DNA of 64,000 nucleotides from Lunatimonas salinarum (lineage in GTDB: Bacteria; Bacteroidota; Bacteroidia; Cytophagales; Cyclobacteriaceae): contig NZ_JACVCV010000008.1 in the NCBI RefSeq assembly GCF_017811155.1, positions 1 through 64,000 of the forward strand. Direction: 5' to 3'. Below, piece by piece: positions 26,596 through 34,719 of this stretch (the first letter of the stretch is position 1; each line of letters starts with the position of its first letter). Made by a program: the position numbers and the translations under genes. The notes under the pieces were generated by a model. The model was given only the letters and a program-made list of their open reading frames with translations. It was not told where the DNA came from and made no database searches.

Positions 26596-27271
26596 ATAAT
26601 TATGGGGTTAAGTTAGGTTTGATTTAGCATGAATACCGGCAAATGCCAACGTCAAGGAAATTGCAAAAGAAAGAAGCGATGGATGCCGGCGCTTTTGTGA
26701 AAAAATAACCCATGAACGGTTTCAACGGTATTCGAAGGCAACCTGCCAAATTTACCCTCGACACCTGCGGCAAAATGCAATGGTTTGTAGTCATGATAGT
26801 TATGATTTAGGTTTACTGAACGCTCAAAACTAATCGTTACTTTTTGAAATAAAAAAAACAAATAGTTTAGTATACCACTGATTTTCAGTTATTTAAAATA
26901 AATGTTGCGTTTAAAAAAATAAAAATAACAGCCCTTTTTAGCCCAAAACGCTGAAAAACGGCCGCAATCGGCCTTTTTTGCGGAAAATTAGAAATTACGC
27001 TTAAATGAAAATGTTGATTATCAGTACCTTACAAAAAAAGAAAAAATATTTCTTTCCCAATAAAAAATGATATCCAAAAAGAGAAGGCCCTGTAGCGACG
27101 GACAGGCGAAGTCCCTTGCACGCTTAATAAGTGTAAAAATTGCAATTAATATTGAATTCGATTATTTTTCCCGAAAATTACCCAAATCGAACAAAACCCT
27201 CATATTAATTCCTTTGCCTCCTTCACAGGACATGCCATTTTGTACCTATCATATCCAATAACACCTAATTG
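26596..27271. promoter_or_regulatory. Divergent AT-rich control region between xylan operon and araA
   Basis: 676 bp without a gene, AT-rich, between the minus-strand xylan operon and plus-strand araA. The best minus-strand -7 candidates are TAAATTTG (26754-26747) and TAGTTTTG (26832-26825), but neither has a -33 TTG at the 19-21 nt spacing. A 5-bp GC hairpin with T-runs lies at 26960-26979. A weaker hairpin CCTGT/ACAGG is at 27089-27106. No regulator gene is present here. Confidence 0.5.
26960..26979. terminator. Short bidirectional terminator-like hairpin
   Basis: GGCCG-CAAT-CGGCC followed by TTTTTT on the plus strand; the minus strand also has T's after the stem (CGTTTTTC). It lies inside the divergent control region rather than after a gene, so it could insulate the two promoters or act as a leader attenuator. 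Confidence 0.5.
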
Positions 27272-28771
27272 ATGACAAATTTAAAAACCAAGGAAGTGTG
27301 GTTGCTGACCGGCAGTCAGCATCTATACGGAGAAGAAACCCTACTTCAGGTTGCCAAACACGCGCAAATCATCGCTGAAAAGCTAGATCGATCCGAGGCC
27401 ATCTCCGTACGGGTATTGTTTCAGCCAACAGTCAAAACCACCGAAGAGATCTATCGCATGTGCCAACAGGCCAATCAATCCCCTGCCTGCATTGGCATAA
27501 TCGCCTGGATGCATACATTCTCTCCCGCAAAAATGTGGATCAACGGACTAAAGATCCTGCAAAAGCCGCTACTTCATCTTCACACGCAATTTAACCGGGA
27601 TATTCCATGGAAAGGTATAGACATGGATTTTATGAACCTCAACCAAAGTGCCCACGGGGATCGCGAATTTGGGTTTATCACATCCCGGATGAAGCTGGAA
27701 CGTAAGGTCGTGGTGGGCCACTGGGAATCACCCGGGGTTCATTCCCAAGTAGACACCTGGGCAAGGGCCGCTGCTGCCTGGTCCGATTGGCAGGGGGCCA
27801 AATTTGCACGGTTTGGCGACAACATGCGCCAAGTAGCCGTCACAGAGGGGGACAAGGTAGAGGCCGAGTTACGCTTCGGCTTTTCCGTAAACACGTTTGC
27901 CGTGGGCGATTTGGTAGCGTATATCCAAGCAGCCCCTGCCGATGAAGTACAGGCATTGGTCGAAGACTACGAAGCCAACTACACCTTGGCGGCAAACCTA
28001 AAGGCTAATGGCGACCGGCGATCATCGCTGATCGATGCCGCTCAAATTGAGGTAGGGATGCGCCGGTTCTTACAAGAAGGTGGATTCAAGGGCTTCACAA
28101 ACACCTTCGAAGACCTGCACGGAATGAAGCAACTGCCGGGAATCGCTACCCAACGCCTGATGGCTGAGGGCTACGGCTATGCCGGCGAAGGAGATTGGAA
28201 AACCGCCGCCTTGGTCCGTGCGATGAAGGTGATGGGAACGGGCCTTCCGGGTGGCAATGCATTCATGGAAGACTACACCTACCATTTTGACCCCGAAAAC
28301 CAACTGGTGCTCGGAGCGCATATGCTGGAGGTAGACCCGGTGTTGGCGGCAGACCGGCCTAGGTGTGAGGTACACCCGTTGGGCATTGGTGGCAAAGAAG
28401 ACCCGGTACGATTGGTATTCAACGGCAAAGCGGGCAAAGCCCTCAACGCATCGCTGATTGACATGGGCAACCGATTTAGACTGGTGGTCAATGAAGTGGA
28501 AGCCGTGGAAGTAACGGAGACTTTGCCCAACTTGCCGGTGGCCCGGGTACTTTGGAAACCGCTACCCGATATGCAAACCGGCTGCGCGGGCTGGATTTAT
28601 GCAGGTGGCGCGCACCATACCTGTTTCAGTCAAAACCTAAGCACGGAGCATTTGGACGATTTTGCCAAAATGGCCGGCATCGAAAACATCACCATCGATC
28701 GGAACACCTCGCTCAGGCACCTGCAGAAGGAGATCAAATGGAGCGATGCCTTCTACAGACTGAACCCCTAG
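27272..28771 (+). CDS. araA: L-arabinose isomerase
   Basis: 499 aa; converts L-arabinose to L-ribulose in the cytoplasm, the first step of bacterial arabinose use. The ATG at 27272 is chosen (a TTG directly before it is possible). Family features are [15 protein letters not shown] at the start, [48 protein letters not shown], the [16 protein letters not shown] block, the metal-binding region [42 protein letters not shown] and the HHTCFSQ end. Full family length. It stands alone with a perfect terminator behind it and faces away from the xylan operon. It would process arabinose released by the GH43 enzymes. No araB or araD is adjacent. Confidence 0.97.
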   Translation: MTNLKTKEVWLLTGSQHLYGEETLLQVAKHAQIIAEKLDRSEAISVRVLFQPTVKTTEEIYRMCQQANQSPACIGIIAWMHTFSPAKMWINGLKILQKPLLHLHTQFNRDIPWKGIDMDFMNLNQSAHGDREFGFITSRMKLERKVVVGHWESPGVHSQVDTWARAAAAWSDWQGAKFARFGDNMRQVAVTEGDKVEAELRFGFSVNTFAVGDLVAYIQAAPADEVQALVEDYEANYTLAANLKANGDRRSSLIDAAQIEVGMRRFLQEGGFKGFTNTFEDLHGMKQLPGIATQRLMAEGYGYAGEGDWKTAALVRAMKVMGTGLPGGNAFMEDYTYHFDPENQLVLGAHMLEVDPVLAADRPRCEVHPLGIGGKEDPVRLVFNGKAGKALNASLIDMGNRFRLVVNEVEAVEVTETLPNLPVARVLWKPLPDMQTGCAGWIYAGGAHHTCFSQNLSTEHLDDFAKMAGIENITIDRNTSLRHLQKEIKWSDAFYRLNP

Positions 28772-28798
28772 TCCGCCCTAAATTCGATACAACCCTTG

Positions 28799-28830
28799 GG
28801 AGAACGAATCAATCGTTCTCCTTTTTTTTT
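28799..28830 (+). terminator. Rho-independent terminator of araA
   Basis: GGAGAACGA (28799-28807), loop ATCAA, TCGTTCTCC (28813-28821), then nine T's. Perfect 9-bp stem 27 bp after the araA stop. Confidence 0.92.
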
Positions 28831-28872
28831 GGAAAAACCGCTCCGTGCGGATTGACAGCGAACGATAACCCG

Positions 28873-29242
28873 CTAAACGATCAACTGCCGGGTCGGTAAA
28901 ACTATACAGGAATTTCTGCTGCTTGGCGTTGTTGAGCTTGGCCAAAGGGTCAAAATATACTTGTAATCTGAATTTTGACGATTTGATAACCTTCCTATAA
29001 CGGTATGATATCCGGCAAAAGTAGCAGTATCACTATCCAAACAGGTGAAATTACCTGAGCCCTCTAAATCTTCAGAGGTATCCGCAAACAAAAAATCACC
29101 TCTAGTCAATAATGAATTTGGATTTCTCTCCAAGAAAACTTTCTTCAGCATATTTCAATAAGTGCTTTTCAGGATCCACAATCCTTCCAGATTTCGAATG
29201 AATTTCACCATACCTAACACAAAGTATACCATTATCTTCCAC
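28873..29242 (-). pseudogene. Type I restriction specificity subunit (HsdS) remnant
   Basis: Two overlapping minus-strand frames carry HsdS-like sequence. Frame one (29242-29102) reads VEDNGILCVRYGEIHSKSG and on to a TAG; RYGEIH is typical of a target-recognition domain. Frame two (29151-28873) reads NSLLTRGDFLFADTSEDLEGSGN and TFAGYHTVIGRLSN, matching the conserved GDxLFAxTSED...G.HT.IxR block that follows in HsdS. The shift between frames, the upstream stop (29245-29243) and the degenerate C-terminus show a decayed fragment of one target-recognition domain. No hsdM or hsdR is present nearby. Confidence 0.65.
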
Positions 29243-29343
29243 TTATTCCATTGCGATTGATTAATGGAAAAATCCCAACAAGTTACTGGTTAACCGAGCT
29301 AAAATAGCCCAAAAACCATCATTAGGCTTCGTCACGCCCATAA

Positions 29344-29690
29344 GTGGCCGATCAAATCGCCCACCTTGGCAACTCGGCCCAAAGTAGCTCCAATATAGGC
29401 AAAAGAAAATTCTTTGCCGTCTATCCGGTTGAGGGTTTTGGAGCTTTTACCTATTCGGGACCTGCTACGTCGACTTCGTCCTTGATCCTATCGAGGGCAA
29501 AGTCAAAAGGGGTTCTACACTCCTTTCAAATGGCTTGCATGAATTTACCGACATAAACCTTATAGACAAGACCAACGCTTTAGAGGCGACTCCTATTTCC
29601 TTTTGCATCAAACGGATCAGGGAAAATATCAGGTGGCGGATCATTGCAACCCCTGCCAATCAAGCGGATTTGAATTTACCTACGTTCTAA
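29344..29690 (+). other. Degraded coding-like stretch, family unknown
   Basis: Two overlapping plus-strand frames stay open. One runs 29344-29556 (with KFFAVYPVEGFGAFTYSGP). The other continues to a TAA at 29688 (DFVLDPIEGKVKRGSTLLSNGLHEF..., CIKRIRENIRWRIIATPANQ). Together they look like one frameshifted gene, but no family could be recognised. It lies between the HsdS remnant and an intact oxidoreductase gene, in a stretch that otherwise has no gene. Confidence 0.3.
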
Positions 29691-29784
29691 AATGGAACGG
29701 TAAATCCAATTTTTTAAGGATATCCCACCTATTCCTTCCACCCATTTTCCCTACCTTTACCCTACAACCAGTTTCTAGAAACCC

Positions 29785-30888
29785 ATGAACCGCTGCCTTG
29801 CCATCCTGCTAATAGGAATTCTTACCCTTACCACCACCTTTGCCCAACAGCGGCAAAAGGTAAAACTGGCCGTGGTGGGGCTCACCCACTCGCACGTGCA
29901 TTGGATACTGGGACGGCAGGATAAGGGCGACGTGGAGATTGTCGGCATCGTAGAACCCAACCGGGACCTGGCTACCCGCTTGATGAACCGGTACAAACTC
30001 CCCCAGTCCCTGCACTTCAGCAGCATGGAGGAGATGTTTAAGGTTGTCACGCCCGACGGAGTCACGGCCTTTGGATCCATCTACGAACACTTGGAAGTGG
30101 TGCAGGCCTGTGCCCCACGCGGTGTACATGTGATGGTGGAGAAGCCCCTTGCCGTAAGCACCGCACATGCCGCCGAAATGGCGCGCTTGGCCAAACAGCA
30201 CGGCATCCACCTGATCACCAACTACGAGACCACCTGGTATGCCTCTAACCTGGAAGTGTACCGGCAAGTCCACGAGGAAAAAGCCATCGGCGAACTCCGC
30301 CGCATGATCATCAACGATGGCCACGAGGGCCCCAAAGAGATCGGTGTGAATCCGGAGTTTTTGGACTGGCTGGCCGACCCGGTGCAGAATGGGGGCGGGG
30401 CGGTGATCGACTTCGGTTGCTACGGAGCCAACTTGCTTACCTGGCTGATGCAGGGCGAGCGGCCCATTTCCGTCACGGCGGAGCTAAAACAGATCAAAAC
30501 GGACATTTACCCCAAGGTGGACGACGACGCCACCATCCTGCTCCAATACCCCCACACCAAGGGAGTCATTCAGGCCTCGTGGAACTGGCCCTTTAGCCGA
30601 AAAGACATGGAGGTATATGGAGAAACGGGCTACCTGATCGCCCGAGACGGTACCCGCCTAAGCAGCCGGTTGCCAGGAGAACGTCAGGAAAGCGACACCA
30701 AGCTGGCCCCTCGGTCCTATCCCTACGACGATCCCTTTTCCTTCTTCGCCGGACTGATCCGCGGAAAACTAAGCATGCAGCCTTATGACCTTTCCTCCTT
30801 GGAAAACAACCTGATCGTGGTGGAGATACTGGAGGCTGCCATTCAAAGTGATCGGGAGGGAAAAAGGGTGATGCTGATCCCGAAATAA
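29785..30888 (+). CDS. Exported Gfo/Idh/MocA-family oxidoreductase
   Basis: 367 aa with a Sec signal (MNRCLAILLIGILTLTTTFAQ). The Rossmann NAD(P)-binding part begins KVKLAVVGLTHSHVHWI, followed by VEIVGIVEPNRDLATRL, VTAFGSIYEHLEVVQACAPRG and VHVMVEKPLAVS, where EKP is the family signature. The C-terminal GFO_IDH_MocA_C part has NGGGAVIDFGCYGANLLTWL and the D-x3-H-like motif replaced by DFGCYG. The substrate is unknown, probably a sugar or sugar derivative. It stands alone on the plus strand. Confidence 0.85.
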   Translation: MNRCLAILLIGILTLTTTFAQQRQKVKLAVVGLTHSHVHWILGRQDKGDVEIVGIVEPNRDLATRLMNRYKLPQSLHFSSMEEMFKVVTPDGVTAFGSIYEHLEVVQACAPRGVHVMVEKPLAVSTAHAAEMARLAKQHGIHLITNYETTWYASNLEVYRQVHEEKAIGELRRMIINDGHEGPKEIGVNPEFLDWLADPVQNGGGAVIDFGCYGANLLTWLMQGERPISVTAELKQIKTDIYPKVDDDATILLQYPHTKGVIQASWNWPFSRKDMEVYGETGYLIARDGTRLSSRLPGERQESDTKLAPRSYPYDDPFSFFAGLIRGKLSMQPYDLSSLENNLIVVEILEAAIQSDREGKRVMLIPK

Positions 30889-31272
30889 GGTCTTCCGAGT
30901 GAAACGCACTCCCGGTTTCGAAGACGCCTCACTCTTGGCCCCTGCCGATAGGTATTGGCGGCACCCAAACCTGATAGGATAAACTATCGGCTCAAAAAAT
31001 TGCGGCTAGCTTAAAAATTCCGGAAAGAAAAACTTGGAGAGCACTCCTAAACCTCCTTTCTTTGTTGTGAAAAACCGTGATATCAAGGAGTTGTGGGTAT
31101 TGGACCGCGTGGTTGGGACTTGGTTTGGGTACGGAAACGATCCGGAATTATCGCTTGTTTTTAAACCTATATTTATTTATCAACGCTACGGAGGCTGTCA
31201 GATTTGAAGAAGGGTAAATAGCCCTTTTCTATCAGATGGCAATTTTGGACGCGACTTTGTTGTTTGCTTATC
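30889..31272. other. Non-coding gap with several hairpins
   Basis: No gene is supported in these 384 bp. A compound hairpin (GTCTTC 30890-30895 with GAAGAC 30920-30925, inner GAGTG/CACTC) directly follows the oxidoreductase stop and could terminate transcription. Two looser stems containing GATAG/CTATC follow at about 30946-30992, echoing the CGATAGCTATCG core seen elsewhere in the window. Confidence 0.5.
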
Positions 31273-31773
31273 ATGAAGAAGTTTGTTTCTCGGTACGCCA
31301 CCCCCACCTTGCTAATCCTGTCGCTGGTCTTAGTGGTAGCCAACAATTTGGCGCTTTTGTGGTTTTTCCGGAATTTTCCGGAGCCCATTCTGGACACCTA
31401 CCTCTTTTACACCGCAGACGAAGCATACGCCATCTTTGAACAATACGGCACCTATTACCGGGCCATGTACATCCGGGGCACGCTCCTGCTGGACTTTCTG
31501 TATCCGGTTTTTTACTGCCTGATGCTGTCATTTGCGATCTTCCGGGTAAGCCGGCACATGGGCTGGGCCCTGTTCCCCCTCTGGATATTGCCGGTAGATT
31601 ACCTGGAAAATGCCACCTTGATCTACCTGCTGATAGCGTACCCCACGGAATATCGCTGGCTGGCCACTGGAGTGGGCTTTGTCACCTGCGCCAAATGGGC
31701 CATGGTGATGACTTCGATACTGTTTATTGTGAGGGCATTGTGGATGCGGTATATCCTGAAAAGACCTTTTTGA
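31273..31773 (+). CDS. Small integral membrane protein, unknown family
   Basis: 166 aa from the ATG at 31273 (MKKFVSRYATPTLL). Four hydrophobic segments are visible: about 10-30 (LLILSLVLVVANNLALLWFF), 65-90 (LLLDFLYPVFYCLMLSFAIF), 95-120 (ALFPLWILPVDYLENATLIYLL) and 130-155 (AMVMTSILFIVRALW). The spacing suggests a four-helix membrane protein. No catalytic motif was recognised. The stop TGA at 31771-31773 lies exactly at the edge of a truncated transposase remnant, so the transposon end or a deletion junction touches this gene; the reading frame still looks complete. Confidence 0.7.
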   Translation: MKKFVSRYATPTLLILSLVLVVANNLALLWFFRNFPEPILDTYLFYTADEAYAIFEQYGTYYRAMYIRGTLLLDFLYPVFYCLMLSFAIFRVSRHMGWALFPLWILPVDYLENATLIYLLIAYPTEYRWLATGVGFVTCAKWAMVMTSILFIVRALWMRYILKRPF

Positions 31774-32143
31774 ACATGAATTGTTTAAATACATTGGAAG
31801 GATCTGTAAAAATTTGGATTTCAAACCTGTGAAAATTGGGGGCTATAAAGACCATGTACCTATATTTTGCGTTTTGTCCAAAAAAATCACTTTGATGAAA
31901 TTCATTGAAGAAGTGAAATCGCATTCCTCCAAGTGGATGAAGACCAAAGGAGAAAAATATCAAAACTTTTATTGGCAGCGTGGATATGGAAGTTTTTCGG
32001 TGAACCCTTCTGAAATTGACGTGGTGGTGAGGTATATTGAAAATCAATCCGAGCACCATAAAACGAAAACATTTCAGGAGGAATATCTGGCGTTTTTAAA
32101 AAAGTATAAGATTGACTATGATGAGCGCTATTTGTGGGATTGA
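31772..32143 (+). pseudogene. Truncated REP-associated/IS200-type Y1 transposase
   Basis: The frame from 31772 reads ELFKYIGRICKNLDFKPVKIGGYKDHVPIFCVL, then KITLMKFIEEVKSHSSKWMKTKG, NFYWQRGYGSFSVNPSEID, VVRYIENQSEHHKTKTFQEEYLAFLKKYKIDYDERYLWD. This is the C-terminal three quarters of a Bacteroidota IS200/IS605-like (TnpA_REP type) transposase. About 30 N-terminal residues are missing and the HUH motif HVH reads HVP, so one metal-binding histidine is gone. The catalytic Tyr region (YIENQ) remains. It begins directly at the stop of the preceding membrane protein gene and is followed by an array of REP palindromes, the usual partner sequence of these enzymes. Not functional. Confidence 0.8.
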
Positions 32144-32148
32144 TTGTC

Positions 32149-32423
32149 GCACCGTTGGTGCTTGCGGTGGTTCGGATGACATATCTGCATAGCCCTGGCA
32201 GACTATGCTATTGATTACCGCACCTTTGGTGCTTATTTAATCAACGGTAGCACCGGTCCACAATCATAAGCCTTCGGAAACGCCAAACCTAAAATGGGAA
32301 TACGCCAAGCGATTGTCGCACCGTTGGTGCTTACTTAATTGCAAGCACCAACGGTGCAAAATCATTATCCTTGGGCAACGCCCAAGGAGAAATGGGAATA
32401 CACGGACCAAGCGCCAAAGGCGC
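32149..32423. repeat. REP palindrome array behind the transposase remnant
   Basis: GCACCGTTGGTGC-type palindromes occur at 32149-32161, 32220-32232 and 32318-32330 and, in reverse, at 32345-32357. Related ones are the ten-plus-bp hairpin CCTTGGGCAACGCCCAAGG (32369-32387) and GCGCCAAAGGCGC (32411-32423). The 32318 and 32345 copies form a large inverted pair. A longer unit containing ATGGGAATAC and CCAAGCG is directly repeated (about 32270-32320 and 32360-32420). No gene is seen from 32144 to 32551. Confidence 0.85.
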
Positions 32424-32551
32424 GGAATCATCAGTCAGTGGCATCACCCCAACACCCCTGCTTTGGAAAATCTACAGAGCGCAGGCGTAAGAACAAGGCC
32501 GGCTGAGAAGATCCCTTGGCCGGCCTGACATTTTTTTGGAGACCCTTCTGC

Positions 32552-33676
32552 TTAGGTCAAGTTGAGCGCCACTTTCTTCCCCGTCTTCACGGCCTTGTAG
32601 ATGGCATCGATGATGATCAGGTCCTTCAGACCTTCCTCTCCATCCACGGGAACCACCGGTTTTTTACCGGACAAGATGATATCGGACATCTCATCCATCT
32701 GCACCGTCTGATGGGTAATGTGCGGCTTGTCCAATGGTCCCTTATGGGTTCTCCCTTTGATAGGCCCATAGCCGGTGGAAGGCTGCATCTCGGCAAAACC
32801 TTTTTCTCCATTGAGGTAAAATTTATCCAGTCCGTTCATATTGTAGGTAGATAGGCAGGAAGCCACGGCCCCGCTGGGAAATCCAAACTGAAACTGGATG
32901 GTTTCATCCACCCCGGGCTTGAACTTTACGGGATCGGTTTTGGTCTCTTGGGCCGTCACCCAGATGGGCTCCTCGCCTACCATGTAGCGGGCACCGTTCA
33001 CCGAATAGATTCCGATATCCATCATGGCACCACCTCCGGCCAATGCGCGGTTTAACCGCCACTGGGTGGGATCTCCTATGCGAAAGCCACTTAGACCCTG
33101 AAAGAACATGATCTTGCCCAGTTCGCCTTCCTGCCGCATCCGGATCACCTCCAGGGTATTTCCTTCAAAGTGCATGCGGTACCCCACCAGCAGGTGTACG
33201 TTTGCCTTCTTGCATTCGGCTACCATCTCCCTGCCTTCCTTTTCATTTAGCCCCATGGGCTTCTCACAGATCACGTGCTTTCCGGCCCGGGCTACGCGGA
33301 TCGTCTGATCCTTGTGCAGGGAATTGGGCGTGATGATGTAGACGGCATCGATATCCGGGTTGTCCTTGATGGCGTCGAAGTTTTCGTAGTTGTAGCAGTT
33401 TTTGGCCGGGATAGTATACTTGGCTTGCCATTCGGTCACCTTGGATGGAGTACCGCTGATGACACCTACCAGTTTGGCTTTTTTGCAGTCCTTCATGGCT
33501 TCCGCCACCCGGGTGCCGTAGCTGCCCAAGCCCATAATAGCTACCCGAAGTACGGGCCCCTGATAAGGCACGGTAGTAGATACGGAGGCAAAATCCTTCG
33601 CCTGAAGGGAGGAAACAAATGGCAGGGAAACTGCCGAGAGGGTAAGCTTTTGTAAAAAGTCTCTTCTGGATTTCAT
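32552..33676 (-). CDS. Exported Gfo/Idh/MocA-family oxidoreductase (GFOR-like)
   Basis: 374 aa with a twin-arginine-like leader (MKSRRDFLQKLTLSAVSLPFVSSLQA), so it is probably exported folded with its cofactor. The Rossmann part reads LRVAIMGLGSYGTRVAEAM, with DAVYIITPNSLHKDQTIRVARAGKHVICEKPMGLN (EKP signature). The C-terminal part has WRLNRALAGGGAMMDIGIYSVNGARYMVGEEP, typical of glucose-fructose oxidoreductase relatives. It is likely a periplasmic NAD(P)-dependent sugar oxidoreductase; the substrate is not known. Single gene on the minus strand, beside the REP array. Confidence 0.9.
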   Translation of the reverse strand: MKSRRDFLQKLTLSAVSLPFVSSLQAKDFASVSTTVPYQGPVLRVAIMGLGSYGTRVAEAMKDCKKAKLVGVISGTPSKVTEWQAKYTIPAKNCYNYENFDAIKDNPDIDAVYIITPNSLHKDQTIRVARAGKHVICEKPMGLNEKEGREMVAECKKANVHLLVGYRMHFEGNTLEVIRMRQEGELGKIMFFQGLSGFRIGDPTQWRLNRALAGGGAMMDIGIYSVNGARYMVGEEPIWVTAQETKTDPVKFKPGVDETIQFQFGFPSGAVASCLSTYNMNGLDKFYLNGEKGFAEMQPSTGYGPIKGRTHKGPLDKPHITHQTVQMDEMSDIILSGKKPVVPVDGEEGLKDLIIIDAIYKAVKTGKKVALNLT

Positions 33677-34046
33677 AGGTTTATTCGGTTTTTTGGTTTG
33701 TGAAGTATTACGGTGATTGAATAATATTGTTTTTTACCGCAGGCAGATGTACCGGAAAGATACTGTTTTTTCACCAATTGATGAACTTACCTTACGCTTA
33801 AAATCAACTTATCAACTATTATCCGCGGTAGCGACTAAAGAACAGTCGCATACCTAGGAAGTTAGGTTGTTAGGATTTTTATTCTTTGTAAATTACATAT
33901 TATGTTTAAACTAACGAATAGTTATATGATAATTTACGCTTTAAAAAGGCTATATTAACGTTCGCGCCCCAACATCGACTAGGTGAAAGCGAGCGTCGAT
34001 ATTAAAGAACCTGTGTAGCAAGGGCAATTTAATTGGTCAAACGGTT
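33677..34046. other. Non-coding gap, one clear hairpin
   Basis: No gene is supported. GCGACT (33831-33836) pairs with AGTCGC (33844-33849). The sequence around 33900-33960 is AT-rich and could hold promoters, but no full TTTG-N19/20-TAnnTTTG match was found. Confidence 0.4.
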
Positions 34047-34199
34047 ATGAAGAGAACACTTTATATATTGTTACTTTCATCGATAGGCGTAATTATTTCT
34101 GCTGCTTTGAAAGTTTTGTCGGAGATGGCGATATCCTCTTGGGGAATATCCATTAGTGCGACCGTTTTTCTGTTTGCTTTGACTGAAACCGTGTACTGA
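34047..34199 (+). CDS. Predicted 50-aa membrane peptide
   Basis: ATG at 34047, TGA at 34197. The peptide begins MKRTLYILLLSSIGVIISAALKV and continues SISATVFLFALTETVY, giving two hydrophobic segments (about 5-22 and 33-48). Short proteins with an MKKxLYIxLLSS-type start are common in Bacteroidota. It is too small for a family call, and no neighbour suggests a function. Confidence 0.4.
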   Translation: MKRTLYILLLSSIGVIISAALKVLSEMAISSWGISISATVFLFALTETVY

Positions 34200-34298
34200 A
34201 CTAAGTTCGGAGAGCTCGATTTTTGTATAATTTTTCTTAGTTCTTCAAAACACGTTGCTATTCAAATTAGTACCTTCGTCTACACCTTAGACCAGCAC

Positions 34299-34715
34299 AT
34301 GACAAACCCTATCCGGTACCAAACAGAACACAACCTCAGCGTGGGAGAATTCGCCTCCTTGCTTCAGCGATCCACACTAGGCGAACGGCGCCCCGTCGAA
34401 GACACTCCGCGGCTCCAATCCATGCTACAGCACGCCAACCTGATCGTTACCGCACGGGACGGTGACCTGCTCGTGGGCATATCCCGGGCGCTGAGCGACT
34501 TTTCGTTTTGCACTTATCTATCTGACCTCGCTGTGGACGAGCGCTACCAGAAGCAGGGCATTGGAAAGGAACTCATCCGCCACACCAAAGAGGCTGCACC
34601 CTTGGCAAAGCTGATCCTGATTGCTGCCCCCAAGGCGGTAGGCTATTACCCCAAAATCGGCATGCAACGCCACGAAAACTGCTATATCCTAGAAGACGTC
34701 AACACACTGCGCTAG
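34299..34715 (+). CDS. GNAT-family N-acetyltransferase
   Basis: 138 aa, cytoplasmic. The GNAT core is visible as a beta strand (NLIVTARDGDLLVGISRALSD), strand 4 (CTYLSDLAVDERYQKQGIG) and the acetyl-CoA pyrophosphate loop Q/RxxGxG/A, here QKQGIGKELI (about 86-95). The end (LILIAAPKAVGYYPKIGMQRHEN) is the usual strand-helix with a tyrosine that can act as general acid. The acceptor substrate is unknown. The gene is convergent with the sterol-desaturase-family gene, with stops 4 bp apart. Confidence 0.88.
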   Translation: MTNPIRYQTEHNLSVGEFASLLQRSTLGERRPVEDTPRLQSMLQHANLIVTARDGDLLVGISRALSDFSFCTYLSDLAVDERYQKQGIGKELIRHTKEAAPLAKLILIAAPKAVGYYPKIGMQRHENCYILEDVNTLR

Positions 34716-34719
34716 GCAC

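Noticed and set aside
28552-28899. Plus-strand frame overlapping the araA end
   Set aside because: Shadow frame of araA and its terminator, no independent coding signal.
32149-32423. CRISPR-like array
   Set aside because: Units are palindromes of unequal spacing and mixed orientation without constant-length spacers; the Y1 transposase remnant next to it explains them as REPs.
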